A stretch of 64,000 nt of DNA from Lepas anatifera (Eukaryota > Arthropoda > Thecostraca > Lepadidae): the NCBI GenBank assembly GCA_034440635.1, contig JAOTON010002271.1:1-64000 (forward strand), in the 5' to 3' direction. This document shows positions 46,801 through 57,141 of the stretch, piece after piece (position 1 is the stretch's first letter; every line of letters begins with the position of its first letter). The translations under genes were made by a program, and so were the position numbers. Below the pieces are notes generated by a model. It ran no database searches. It saw only the letters and a list, made by a program, of their open reading frames with translations, and was not told where the DNA came from.

Positions 46801-49089
46801 CAGCTTTTTTGTTTAAATAAGTCCGAAATTCAAACATGTGTCCCGGTAGCTGAACCTGGTTTGAGCCATTATATAGCGATGTGAACTGTTCCCACCACTT
46901 GGGAAATAGTAGAAAAATGTATAAAAGAGCGTAAGTCGATTTCAAGCCTGATAAGTTTCACTCTTATATGGTGAAATTGTTGGATCCTAACTGTGTTCCA
47001 GCTAACAAAAATCGGACATAAGGTCATTTTTATATTTGACATGAAATAGAATAGGGCCGAGTGTCACCATACCGATGGTCATTTTTGTGGGTTCGCTGAA
47101 TTAATTTGCTAGGAAATTTCCGTCAAAAAATGTTACTTTACCTAAAAAACAGCAACTTTAGAATTCCAAAGGATGTATGTAGTTTAGTAGTGATGATGAG
47201 CCTTATATTGACATTAGCATCGTCGCCTATTTGTTTACACGAGGTACCTCATAAGAAATGTACATTTGAAGTTGAAATATGGGGGACAATGTGGGACCAT
47301 TTAACATTATTGCATCACAGGGCAGTCTGATGCAGTCTTTTTGCCTTTATGTATAATTTTGTGATGGTTATTATGAGACAGTGCAATGGAATGCATGCAA
47401 GTACTTTTGTTACATTTGGAATGTAGTCACTTTTCTGAAAATTTAGCGTGATGCAGGCGCCTAATGTTCACATATGAAGGTCTGCAAGCTGTGGAGATGT
47501 CCGGTCTCGCTCCTCCCTTGTCAGCAATCGCCAGTAAAAGGCCAACCACCTTCTTCAGCAATCGTCAGTAATTGCTTTACCCACTCCTTAAGGAGTCCCT
47601 TAGGAGGAAGGATCAGTCGATATCTCTGGGCCCTTGTCAGGCCTGCACAGTCCTTCTTCAATAAAGCAACTCCAATTCAGCCGATGATTCGTCCTCCGCT
47701 CCGGAGATACCGTTCAATTGTCCACTTTATTCTTGATTGAAAACTTAGCCCTCTTTGCTTTGATATCTTGTCAGTCAATGACATGCGACGCCGTCAATAG
47801 GCAAGACAGACACAATGACAAAATGACCCGTTTAACACTCGCCCCGCTGAGGGGGGGCGAAATTCGCCCCCTCCCTCCTGATTTTTCCAGATAGCTCAAA
47901 AACGAAGAGACACAGAACAACGAAACTTACGGTACCTTATCCCTGATCAATTTTACACACCTGACCAAATTTTTGAGTTAAGGTCATGTCAGGTCAAGGA
48001 GCTATTCAGGGTCAAGTGACCCGACCTCAAAACCTAAAATTACGAGTTTGAAGGACCGCCCAGGGAACATTAGCATACCGATCAGTTTGAAACTTCCACA
48101 ATATAATAAGGTAATTAGAGTCTACAAATCTGCTATCTCGGAATTTCGATATTGGTGACCTAAAGTGGGGTCAATTTTTTGGTCACCCCATTATAAGTCT
48201 ATGGTGAAAAATAGAATGGACTCGTATTCAGGAAATACTGGATAGATAAGGCTGAAAAACCTCAAACTATCTATTCTTACCACGATCTTGACCAAAAGTT
48301 GAGTTTTTGAGCATCTGACCTCTTAAAGGTCATATCAGGTCACGGGAGCAGAGAGTGATTGTTTTGTCAATTACTTCTCACTGAATTGAGATAAAGCTCC
48401 CATTTTGCTTGCATTGTGCTTATATCGTCACGGGGAGTCGATTGATATGCAACATGACCATACCAGGTCACTCTGTGACCCTGACCTAGGTCGAGGTCAG
48501 GTCATTTTGACTATTTGACCTAGTAAGGTCATATTAAACATCATTCGATTCGCCGCGGTGAGAGGAATCCAATGATGCATAAAGATTTGCTCTAGCTCCC
48601 CTGAGGGCATATCTAGAGAGGGAAACGTACACTGCTCTGTTATAAGCCTATGGAGCATTCTTTGACCTATGCTGACCTCAATATTGACCTGACATAAAAA
48701 TTATTTGTATAAAATATCTTCGTCTTGTCAAGAGCTTTCGAACGCCGCCCGTAATTTTTATTTAGCTTTCGTGGGGAACGAGATACGGAGGGGGGTGGCG
48801 AAAAACGCCCCTCAGTGGGGCGCGTCATGCAAGGGACCCCAGCGGGGCGCGTGTTAAGGAAGAACGATGTGCTTCAATTTCTGCTCCGCTGATGCTGCTT
48901 TCCCTCCTCCCCCTCCCTCTCGTCAGCAATCGTCAGTAAACTCAAAACTCCCCCTCGCCCTTCGTCAGCGAAAATAGAAAATGTCAGGCCCTCTTCCCCT
49001 TCGACCTCTGACGGCCGCTGATGTAACCAGCCTCTAAGTCATTTGGATATAATAAATATCGTGCAGGCAATGCCACTACCCCCTTTGGT

Positions 49090-49151
<62 letters not shown>

Positions 49152-50417
49152 AAAATTCGTTAATTTTGAACTTGTACCCATTCCAGATAATCACCACGTT
49201 CGCTCAATCGGTCCTGGCGAGCCACTGTGAGCCCCGGAATAGCTGCAGGAAGTGTCGCGCGTTTTGGATGTCCTGTGAGCCGCGGGCTCTGCGTGTCTGC
49301 GAGGCGCCTTGATACGTTAAGCCGCGAGTAGTGAGCCTCTGTAAGCATCTGGTTGTGTCTGTGAGGTGTCTTTGGGATGTCCTGTGAGCCGCGGGCTATG
49401 ACTAGCTGTGGGCGCTGGTTGTGGGTGCCTGCGGACCCCTTGTGAGTATTTAAAGGGAATGTGGCACCTTCACAACGTGATTTTATCTGAGATAGCCAAG
49501 TTGTAAAGCAAGTCGGAAAACCCGGTACTCCGTATTTCATTTGTCTTGAAACTCGATATTTCCGTAGAAAAAGCTAAAACCCACCTGACACCAGCCCCCA
49601 TCAGCCCGTCGCCGGCGGCCATTGTTGTGAGCTACTGGTGTGACGACATATGCTGACGTCCCGATGAGCATCAGCCAATCGAAGCCCTTGAAGCGTTTCA
49701 AATATGGTAGTGGTTGCCAGATCGTGACATCATCCACAGGCTGATATTTATTTTTGTTCTAGAGGAGTATTTTTAAAAACAAAATATTGAGCTTATTGTA
49801 CATTTTTCAGAGAAATCATGAGTGGTTTCATTATTTTTGGCTAAAAGTACGCCTAATTTCACTAAATTCCAGGATTCGACCAAGGTGCCACATTCCCTTT
49901 AAGGGCCACTGTCTGAAAGTCCTCTGAGCCGCGGGTTGTGTGTCTGAGGGACTCTTTTAGAGAATCCGTTGAGCCGCGGGTTGTGCGCTTCTATAGACCG
50001 CTGGTTTGGTCTGTGAGCCGCCTTTTGGGATGTCTGAGCGGCGTGTTGCGGATGTCTGTGAGCGGCGGGTTATGTCTAAGCGGTGGGTTATGGGTGTCTA
50101 GGTGGGTTGTGGGTGTCCGTGAGTGGCGTGTTGTGGAAGTCAGTGAGGGGCATTTTGGGACGTCTGTGAGGCGGCGTGTTTCGGATGTCTGTGAGGCGCC
50201 GTTTGGGATGTCTGTGAGCGGCGGGTTGAAGCCGACTAACTCGCCGACGCTCGGCAGGCTGTGTGAGCAGGAGGAGGAGGATGTGCTGTTTGTGCGGCCG
50301 TCCCACTCTCGCCTGCGGCGCCACTTATACCCGACCCCCGACCCGGCCGCCGTGCCCGTCACCACCGTACGCTCCGCCCGCTCTCAGGCCCGGCACAACG
50401 ATATATTCGAGCTCTGA
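37652..50417 (+). CDS. LYSMD1: LYSMD1/2-like LysM-domain protein (four-exon gene)
   Basis: Joining 37652-37853, 41872-42146, 45191-45265 and 50258-50417 keeps one frame with GT-AG introns. From the Met at 37686 it gives 225 residues, close to human LYSMD1 and LYSMD2. The LysM domain runs from about residue 37 to 82: TYEVQPGDTLQGISLKNNVT, then MEQLRRINRLWTND and TLLIPV. The YGST motif before it, SGSDFLSSIDAAIASSRRNV after it, and the C-terminal NDIFEL also fit LYSMD1 (which ends DEIFKL). There is no signal peptide or membrane segment, so an intracellular protein is expected. LysM folds bind N-acetylglucosamine polymers elsewhere, but the role of this animal family is poorly known. I cannot separate LYSMD1 from LYSMD2 by eye. 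Exon 3 is the least certain part. Confidence 0.85.
38640..39149. other. LYSMD-like intron 1, unique-looking part
   Basis: Intron 1 runs from 37854 to 41871. The stretches 37854-39149 and 40183-40955 show no gene. GATTGGCTGTTG is repeated near 38229-38268. The repeats that can be defined in the intron are listed separately. Confidence 0.4.
39152..40181. mobile_element. Snap-back (hairpin) element carrying a (TTAGG)52 tract in one arm
   Basis: Left arm 39152-39746 and right arm 39836-40181 are inverted repeats around an 89-bp centre. Both arms share TATGGTAGTAGGC ends, the GAGGAAATGAGGG block, TTAGG-to-TCAGG repeats, the TATGCCCTTGG block and TGTGCCTCTGGTCTG. In the right arm the block is about two TTAGG plus four or five TCAGG; in the left it has grown to 52 TTAGG. 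No coding frame is present. The element lies in LYSMD-like intron 1. Confidence 0.9.
39376..39635. repeat. Interstitial (TTAGG)n tract, 52 perfect units
   Basis: 260 bp of uninterrupted GGTTA, the arthropod telomere unit. Flanking DNA continues on both sides as one transposon arm, so it is not a chromosome end. Confidence 0.97.
40958..41255. repeat. 73-bp tandem repeat, four copies
   Basis: The word GCCAGTAGCC starts at 40981, 41054, 41127 and 41200, an exact 73-bp period. The unit includes TTTCAGCTGGGCTGACTTCC and CCAGCTAGGGATCTGGATTG. The last copy is more diverged. It lies in LYSMD-like intron 1, and minus-strand ORFs through it are artefacts. Confidence 0.93.
41872..42146 (+). CDS. LYSMD1: LYSMD-like exon 2 (second half of LysM)
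   Basis: It starts after CCCCTTAG with ATGGAGCAGCTGCG, phase 0, completing LysM exactly at the conserved VT-MEQ junction. It then encodes a Pro-rich linker and the conserved SDFL segment. The donor is CCAGGC before GTGAGT, phase 2. The exon is much more GC-rich than the intron before it. Confidence 0.9.
42147..43920. other. LYSMD-like intron 2, first part, with a fold-back relic
   Basis: GC-rich at its start, then mixed. The segment 43195-43395 is a diverged relative of the fold-back arm at 16350-16560: shared words are ACGGGAAAG, CGTCTCAAAA, GATTGGCC and TGCAGTCTCC in the same order. Otherwise nothing is recognised. Confidence 0.5.
43922..45178. repeat. 37-bp minisatellite (~34 units) touching the exon 3 acceptor
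   Basis: The 37-bp unit is CTGGGACCCAGCCCTGCCCC followed by CGAGCCTGTGCCCAAGA, with a second form ending TGTGTCCAACA. About 34 units alternate irregularly and show few substitutions, so the array is young or homogenised. The unit has no stop in any frame, which creates ORFs up to 511 codons on both strands; these are artefacts. Each unit carries a C-rich tract and a CCCAG, resembling a 3' splice site. The array ends 12 bases before exon 3. Confidence 0.97.
45191..45265 (+). CDS. LYSMD1: LYSMD-like exon 3 (tentative)
   Basis: After the acceptor GTGTCCGGCAG, the first C completes the split codon from exon 2, and the frame reads WGSEAVAFARTKWNNFNDEF then DEST. Two donors overlap: GT at 45264 (phase 0) or GT at 45266 (phase 2). 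Only the second joins exon 4 in frame. If no donor is used, the frame stops at 45267-45269. Non-repetitive, protein-like composition right at the edge of a minisatellite supports it as an exon. Confidence 0.6.
45270..47831. other. LYSMD-like intron 3, first part, no feature recognised
   Basis: ORFs are short and shared among frames. TCGTCAGCAATCGTCAGTAA-like words occur near 47520-47570 and again near 48920-48940, on either side of the MITE, hinting at a repeat interrupted by it. No gene is supported. Confidence 0.4.
47832..48857. mobile_element. Full-length TTAA-flanked piggyBac-type MITE, 1026 bp (second subfamily)
   Basis: Ends are TTAA then CACTCGCCCCGCTGAGG and CAGCGGGGCGCGTG then TTAA. 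The right end carries the terminal unit twice (GGGACCCCAGCGGGGCGC is preceded by another GGGGCGCGTCATGCA). The body is full of TGACCT/AGGTCA hexamers and matches the copy at 23156-24045 in reverse complement. No transposase. It lies in LYSMD-like intron 3. Confidence 0.92.
49092..49149. repeat. (TA)n microsatellite
   Basis: Pure AT run in LYSMD-like intron 3. Confidence 0.97.
49205..50235. repeat. Degenerate minisatellite TGTCTGTGAGCCGCGGGTTG, split by a MITE
   Basis: Variants of GGGATGTCTGTGAGCCGCGG plus GTTGTG recur about every 25-45 bases at 49205-49445 and again at 49910-50235. Spacing and sequence are loose, so the array is old. The MITE at 49449-49902 separates the two halves. The array runs almost to the exon 4 acceptor (50257). 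Confidence 0.8.
49449..49902. mobile_element. TTAA-flanked MITE (454 bp), copy 2
   Basis: TTAA then AGGGAATGTGGCACCTT on the left, and the inverted terminus then TTAA on the right. Its body is the reverse complement of copy 1 (30562-31019). It inserted into the minisatellite upstream of LYSMD-like exon 4. Confidence 0.92.
50258..50417 (+). CDS. LYSMD1: LYSMD-like exon 4 (C-terminus)
   Basis: After the acceptor CTCGGCAG, the frame reads LCEQEEEDVLFVRPSHSRLR, then VPVTTVRSARSQARHNDIFEL and a TGA. The ending matches the conserved acidic-aromatic C-terminus of LYSMD1. Phase 2 entry fits exon 3's second donor. No canonical AATAAA is visible in the next 450 bases. Confidence 0.8.
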
Positions 50418-51150
50418 TCCAGCTGCAGCCGCGGCTCGGCTAGGGCAATGTTGGAGCCTTACAGCTCTACAGCGGGACTACTTCCGGTGTACTTCAGGAC
50501 AGTGTGGTTGGCGAGGTTGATTGTGAACAGGGGGTATGTGAAGTGTGAAGCCTGAATGAGTCTTTGGTTTGTGAGCCGTCCATAGTTATGAGCTGCAGTG
50601 CGGCAGTTGGATAGCTGTGTGATGGATCTCGCTGGCTTTATTTGGATGGTCAGGTAAAAAAGTGGGGATAGTTCAATGGTGAGGGTATTTTGGCCTGAGG
50701 GGGGGGGGGCAAACCTGCCTCTATAGGCCGGATGGATAGGTGATTCTGAAGGCAAAAGGGGCACGTGTCCCCCTGCCCCCACCTCCATTGAGCATCGACG
50801 GCCCACATTAAGCACCGGTGCTCCCTCTGTCCTTGAAACGTCCCCGGTGCCCCCTGAAACTTATCCCTACTGCTGAATAGTGCGTATAGACGTTGCGATT
50901 CAGTGCACCCCTAATAGGTCGCGACGCCCCCAAGTGGCCCTATGTCTGGTCCAAATGGTGCCTCTCTCGGATATCCAGGGCTGGCCCACGGCCGGACGCT
51001 GGCACCTGGCAGGCCGTTGACCGTTGACACGGGCGCCACAGTGTCGGAGCTGCCGGTATGGGCGGCGTCATCACTCCCCAGGTCTCCGGGCATTCGAACC
51101 CGCCCGCTGTCGGCACTGCCTCACCACTGTCGGCACCGCTCCACCACTGC
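50418..51150 (+). other. Presumed LYSMD-like 3' UTR and flank; short protease-like phrase
   Basis: No AATAAA is visible. The frame at 50942-51178 contains TVDTGATVSELPVW, which looks like the active-site DTGA-S of retroviral-type aspartic proteases. It is short, isolated and in GC-rich DNA, so it may be chance or a Gypsy-type relic. Confidence 0.3.
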
Positions 51151-51154
51151 CGTC

Positions 51155-52395
51155 AACGCGCCGGGCCCGGCTGTGTGACGGCAGCGCCTGCAGCTGCAGC
51201 TGCCGTCATGCGCCGGGCCCGGCTGTGTGACGGCTGTGCCTGCAGCTGCCGCCAGGCGCCAGGCCCGGCTCTGACGGCAGCAGCTGCAGCTGCCGTCAAC
51301 GCGCCGGGCCCGGCTGTGTGACGGCTGTGCCGCAGCTGCCGCCAGCGCGCCAGGCCCGGCTGTGTTACGGCAGCGCCTGCGGCTGCAGCTGCCGCCAGGC
51401 GCCAGGCCCGGCTCTGTGACGGCAGCATCTGCAGCTGCCGTCAACGCGCCGGGCCCGGCTGTGTGACGGCTGTGCCTGCAGCTGCCGCCAGCGCGCCAGG
51501 CCCGGCTCTGTGACGGCAGCGCCTGCGGCTGCAGCTGCCGTCAACGCGCCGGGCCCGGCTGTGTGACGGCAGCGCCTGCAGCTGCAGCTGCCGTCAACGC
51601 GCCGGGCCCGGCTGTGTGACGGCTGTGCCTGCAGCTGCCGCCAGCGCGCCGGGTCCGGCTCTGTGACGGCAGCGCCTGCAGCTGCAGCTGCCGCGCTGGG
51701 CCCGGCTGTGTGACGGCTGTGCCTGCAGCTGCAGCTGCCGCCAGCGCGCCGGGTCCGGCTGTGTTACGGCTACGCCTGCAGCTGCCATCAGTGCGCCGGG
51801 CCCGGCTGTGTTACGGCTGTGCCTGCAGCTGCCGCCAGCGCGCCGGGCCCGGCTCTTGACGGCAGCGCCTGCGCGCAGCTGCCGCCAGCGCCAGGCCCGG
51901 CTCTGTGACGGCAGGCCTGCGCTGCAGCTGCCGTCAACGCGCCGGGCTCGGCTGTGTTACGGCTACGCCTGCAGCTGCTGTCAGTGCGCCGGGCCCGGCT
52001 GTGTGACGGCTGTGCCTGCAGCTGCAGCTGCCGCCAGCGCGCCGAGTCTGGCTGTGTTACGGCTGTGCCTGCAGCTGCCGCCAGGCGACAGGCCCGGCTG
52101 TGTTACGGCAGCGCCTGCAGCTGCAGCTGCCGCCAGCGCGCCGGGTCCGGCTGTGTTACGGCAGCGCCTGCAGCTGCCGTCAGTGCGCCGGTCCCGGCTG
52201 TGTGACGGCTGTGCCTGCAGCTGCCGCCAGCGCGCCGGGCACGGCTGTGTTACGGCTGTGCCTGCAGCTGCCGCCAGCGCGACAGGCCCGGCTGTGTTAC
52301 GGCAGCGCCTGCAGCTGCAGCTGCAGCCAGCGCGCCGGGTCCGGCTGTGTTACGGCTGTACCTGCAGCTGCCGCCGCCGCTACTGCCGCCGTCCG
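51155..52395. repeat. GC-rich minisatellite, 47-53-bp unit, ~25 copies
   Basis: The unit is CGCGCCGGGCCCGGCTGTGT, then GACGGCTGTGCCTGCAGCTG and CCGCCAG, about 47 bp, with an optional extra CAGCTG making 53. Copies alternate GACGGCAGCG and TTACGGCTGTG variants. Extremely CpG-rich. ORFs of Ala/Cys/Arg-rich protein in all frames (for example 51808-52521) are artefacts of stop-free units. Confidence 0.95.
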
Positions 52396-55079
52396 GCATC
52401 GACTATAACTACTAATCCGTTTTTTTCTTTGGAGGCGTACTTAGCGTGCGGAGTTACGACAGAGTGTTATGGTTGGCTATTGTGCAGCAGATCATTTGTC
52501 GCTCACAGTCGACGCGCATGATAGTGATATCTTCCAAATCCTTAGTTTCATTCACTGTTCGATCCGAGTGTTTCTAGTCTGCCGTTGTATTCATGGTGTG
52601 TATTGAATTGCTCGTTTGTCATCAGTATGTTACAAAAAAACCACCTCTTCTGCGTATGCTTAACCGGCTTCTTAAACGATTGGTGACCAATCAAAATGCT
52701 CGGTCCCATCTCTGTGACTAGCCCCTGGGTGCGGCAACTATTTCTTTAGCCTTTCTGCGTTGGCCGATTAGTGTCTGTGTCCGGTCGTTGGGGCTCCTGA
52801 TGTTCGGTGGTCCGTTAATCTGTTAACGAAATATTTCGTGATTTTCCGTTTTATTCAAACACACAGCATCCAACATCCAACACAGTAGTTTTTGATCGTG
52901 GTATTGTCGAAAGTTCGACCGGGTGTTCACAGTAATCCTCTTTCTTCCAACATTGAATCCCATCCGGAGTGGCTCTCCTGTCGAAGAGGGCGCCCTGCGA
53001 TTTAGCGGAACGCACTAACTGAAGTGGCACTAGGGACGTGGCACTAGGGCAAGAAGGCACTTCAACACGTGTTGTAACCTAGGCACTGTAACATTTTTTT
53101 GTGTGAGATGACCTGTTTTCTTTGGCAACGTTATAATCCATAACATGTTTTCGTCTCCGCCCCGTCGAAATATTGCGACGATTTTTGTCTCGCAATGAAC
53201 GTCTGCTTTTTAGAAAAGTTATGCGTCTACTGGCACCACTCGCTCGCTGTCGTACGTACACACGGAGATCTTCAGCGCTTGTCATTGTGATTGACGGGAG
53301 CGTCTTTGGTCTCATGGTAATCACACCACTTCGTGTGTGGGCACTAGCGTCAGCCTGCGATGCGAAACGTATCTCTAGTCAGCGGATGTCCCGCTAGATG
53401 GAAGCACTGGTGGTCAGGCTCATGCAATTAGCGGCTGGTGGGCTATTCCTTCAGCTCGATTTAATCAGGATGCTCATGGCTGCGTGGGTTATATTGTACT
53501 GGAATGACGCTATTGCGTGCATCACGCCGTTGCGGTTTTGTTGTTGCGAGAATAATTGCAATGAAGGGGTTGCGCACGCAGAGATAACTTCCCCAGGATG
53601 ATCTATTCAAAGTCGTATCGTGGATGTGCTGAATGGTACGCATATATCATCCACTGTATCGTAACTAAGTGCATGTAATATATTATTTTATCATCATTGT
53701 TGTTTCAGGCGGTACCGCGGGTGACCATATCACCACCGGTCTCTATGTGAGGGGATGGGAGACTCCCAAACTTCTCAGCGACGGGAAACTACCAGGGGCC
53801 TCACCATTGGGGATGCTCCGTCAAAGATGGGGGTGTCGCCTGTGTTTGACGACGCAAAACACAGATAGGTCTTCACAGAAACTCTATTTTGAAACGGGAA
53901 TTTTCCCATTGCCCCTGAATGGCCAGTCTGGCTTGATCGAATCACTACACTGATCGCCCAGTTCTTTCTAGTAACGATTTTGCTTATGTGGCAGGCTATG
54001 ACATTTCGAATCCAGTCAAATTCCAAGGTCCCGATCCCACTTCTAATGAGTAATTTCTGAATTTTTGTAACATCCAGCATCGGTTTCTTCTGAACAGATA
54101 TGGAAAATCGGAAACATTTCGACACATTGAGCTGCAGCAGAGACTGGAGCAGGCAGCTAAACACATCCAGTGTAATCGGACCCAGGGGAACAGACAATTC
54201 AGCACTTTCCAATGCCTTGACAAAACGTTTTTAGCTGAGATTAGTAAGGCATTTTTATTAGGTATGTACATACTTCCAATGAGTGTTTTACCGTTGATAA
54301 TGACCTTTGTGACTTGTTATTAAATTGAGTTACAAACAATCACCCACCACTGGTTAGCTTATATCCTGAGGACCACCCAGTGAAAAATTAAAAATAAGAC
54401 TTCTGGTAAACAAAATTAATGTAAAGAAAAGGCCACGAGCTTAAAATCTGACCTGAAGTCAAAGTTTTTATTTTTCTTATATGGCCCGTTTTATCTTCTA
54501 TCCAGTGATATTCATTTTTATTTATTTCGATCAGTCGCTTATAAGATACAACATTATTTCTGATTCAATGTTTGCGTTGACCTCGAAATTTTGATGACTT
54601 CTTCTGGCGACCCTTTTATCATGGGACCGGAAAATGAGACAAACATTTTAGTTTGTATACTGGGGCTTAATACAAAATTGGATTGGATCAAAATTGGAAA
54701 ATAGGATACAAAATTTGGTGGAAATCGGAGTGATGGTGAACTCGCCTGGACGATTTGTCCTGGAATGACCCAATGTACCCCAACTCAAAACTCTTACGCA
54801 AGTCTGCCATTCAGTTCCAAGGGGTATCACCACTGCTCTCAGTTAATCAGGTCGTAGTCCCATTGTGGTCACAGTGTGGTACTGGACACGTTGACCGGCA
54901 GTAAGCCACGCAAGGAGTTTAACAGCACCCGGAATATGATAGCGCCGGCGCCTGGTCACAACACGTGCTGCGGAGTCAATAGTATTTTTTGCACACAATG
55001 GATTTGGACTTTCCCACACCAGCCGTATAAATGCAAGAAGTACCGCGCAATAGAGAAAACGAGAGCCCCGAAGATAGTC
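52396..55079. other. Intergenic, no gene recognised
   Basis: Several overlapping ORFs (53079-53643, 53669-54271) exist on both strands. None shows a family motif. The minus frame 53775-54212 (145 codons) is the longest; it could be a transposon fragment but I cannot place it. Confidence 0.4.
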
Positions 55080-56060
55080 TCAACACCCGTCCCGGTGGGT
55101 GGCCACCTTTGCCCTGGAGGGTGTTCAAATACACCCGGCGAACTTGGCCCCTATGCGGTATAGCGAAAAAAACGGAAAGCTTTTGGATAGGTCATAAAAA
55201 TTAATGAAGAAACTATATTATTCATTTTTCGGCTCAGGTCAATATTAAGGTCATGACAGGTCGACGAGGGTGACATGTTAGAGAAGAGTTTCTGAGCTCT
55301 AGCGTGTGATAGAATTGAGTTAGAACCAATGTTTTTGGCACCATTTGCTTCGTCTCGTAACGGCAAATTAAATAATGTATGAAAACTATACTAAGGTAAA
55401 ACAAAAATGACCCGACCTGAGGTCATTTCAAGGTCACTCATACTTATCATAGCCAATATGCATATCAATCGACTCGCAATAACAATCCAAAAGTAATGGT
55501 ATCAAAATAAAACTTTATCGTCATTTCCTGCTTAGTTATTGACGCAAGTCTGAAAACCTGCTTAACTAGCCCCAAATGACCTATCAGTGGTCACAGGTAA
55601 AACCTTGCAGCATGAACCTGGAAAAGCGCCCAGGATACTACGATTTGTAGAACGTATTCTCAGCCGTACCTACACAAATACAGCCCAATTCTTGTTTTTC
55701 CCCATACATTTCCAATGGAGAGAACATAATCCGTATCTGACCCTGGGTCATCGATATAAAAATACCGGAATATGTTTTGTAGCGCTGGGGGGGGACATTA
55801 TGTGATATGAGTTTTAACTAGATAGATTAGCCCTCTTCTTACTTATGTTGTCTTAAATTTGTTGTAGGTGAGGTCACTTGACTTGCATTGGTGACCTGAC
55901 CTGAGATGACCTAACCTTACAATTTTTAGAAAATTGGCAGAATTGATCAAGGATAAGATGTACCGAGTGAGGCGGCGCATTGTGCCTCCGTTTTATTTTG
56001 CTCCCGCCGGGAAAAACCAGAGAGGGTGTTAAAAACACCCCCCACCGTGGCGAGGGTTAA
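55080..56060 (-). mobile_element. TTAA-type piggyBac-like MITE, ~981 bp
   Basis: The right end is GTGGCGAGGG then TTAA. The left end TCAA then CACCCGTCCCGGTGGG is a decayed counterpart. The body is the reverse complement of the copy split by the fold-back element (16143-17765) and supplies its empty-site sequence. AGGTCA hexamers abound. Confidence 0.85.
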
Positions 56061-56199
56061 GGGCAGCTTCGGCTTAACGTGTGTTGCATGACTCATTGCA
56101 AACAAAACTCCGATACAGTTACGCGATAAAACATCACTGTGTGACTAGAAACTGAGATGTTGATCCATGTTTAGGCCCAAGTTCTGAACCACTCTGGGC

Positions 56200-57141
56200 T
56201 CAGGTATTGTAGCTGTGGCTGGAGATCCGCCGGGGAGCGGTTGGGGCTAGGACACCTTGAATATTTGCTTTTCCACAGGCTTTATATAAGGCTTGTATTG
56301 TCGGTACAGCGTTAACCCACCAGATCGAGAAGAGCTCTCCAGCCTTGTTTGCAGCCCCCGCAAACATTCGTCGACACTGTGGCATGTCGAACAGCATAGC
56401 TGGCTTACCAAGTATTAGCATCTTCACTTTTTTCGTGTTACGCTTCATGTAGTTCTGGCAAAACCACTGGTACATGGAGCACAGAGCAGCCTGGAAGCGG
56501 GTACGACCTGCTGGAAATCCCGTTTCTTGCCGTTGACGAGAATCTGTATGCCATCAGCGTGTGCCTGCGACAACGCTGCATCGCTGCCGACGCGCAAACT
56601 CAGGTCACTAGCGTACATCGTGTACAGCAAACATGGTACTGATCCGCCATGGAAAACCCTCAATGCTAATATCCTGTTGTGTTTGTATACCACACATCTC
56701 AACCTGCTCTGTGTTTGTACTCCGAGGTAAATTTGGAACCAGTCGGTCCGTATTTTTTAGTATATACCGTAAAGGTTGAGCGTTTTGAGTGCTTTTGAAT
56801 GTGACCATAAAAAATATTTCGAAATATCAAATAGGACCAGAATTGAAATTGTACCTTTCTGTATAGCCTGAAGAGCTGCATCGGTGATCGCATGAAGAGC
56901 CGATTCGGTCGAATGGTGTTTTCTATAGGGGTGTTGTACTTTGTACATGGGAAAGTAATTTGTTGTCCTCTAGGCGATGAGTATGTTGTTTTTGCACAAT
57001 ACGTTCGACCAGTGTAGTAATGGCTAGAAGGATTGACATTGGCTGCGTATCGGATGGTTCCCCGGTTGCCTTCACTTTTGGTGCAAAACTTTTGGAGCAG
57101 AACTTGAATGAAAATACTAATAAAAAAATAAAATTATACAA
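56200..57141 (-). pseudogene. Dead LINE reverse transcriptase (jockey/CR1-like group)
   Basis: Read leftwards in shifting frames: PMSILLAITTLVERIVQKQ (near 57020), HHSTESALHAITDAALQAIQ and ILVLFDISKYF (56757-56948), GGSVPCLLYTMYASDL (about 56660) and ADGIQILVNGKK (about 56540). These align in order with RT palm blocks of LINEs. The catalytic ADD is ADG, the QG of the QGS-LGP block is changed, and several frameshifts occur. It cannot be active. The clade is uncertain. Confidence 0.75.

Noticed and set aside
51121..52521. Ala/Cys/Arg-rich ORFs up to 237 codons
   Set aside because: Artefacts of a stop-free GC-rich minisatellite, open in several frames on both strands.
53775..54271. Minus-strand 145-codon gene
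   Set aside because: No motif, no clear splice sites, and overlapping frames are equally open.
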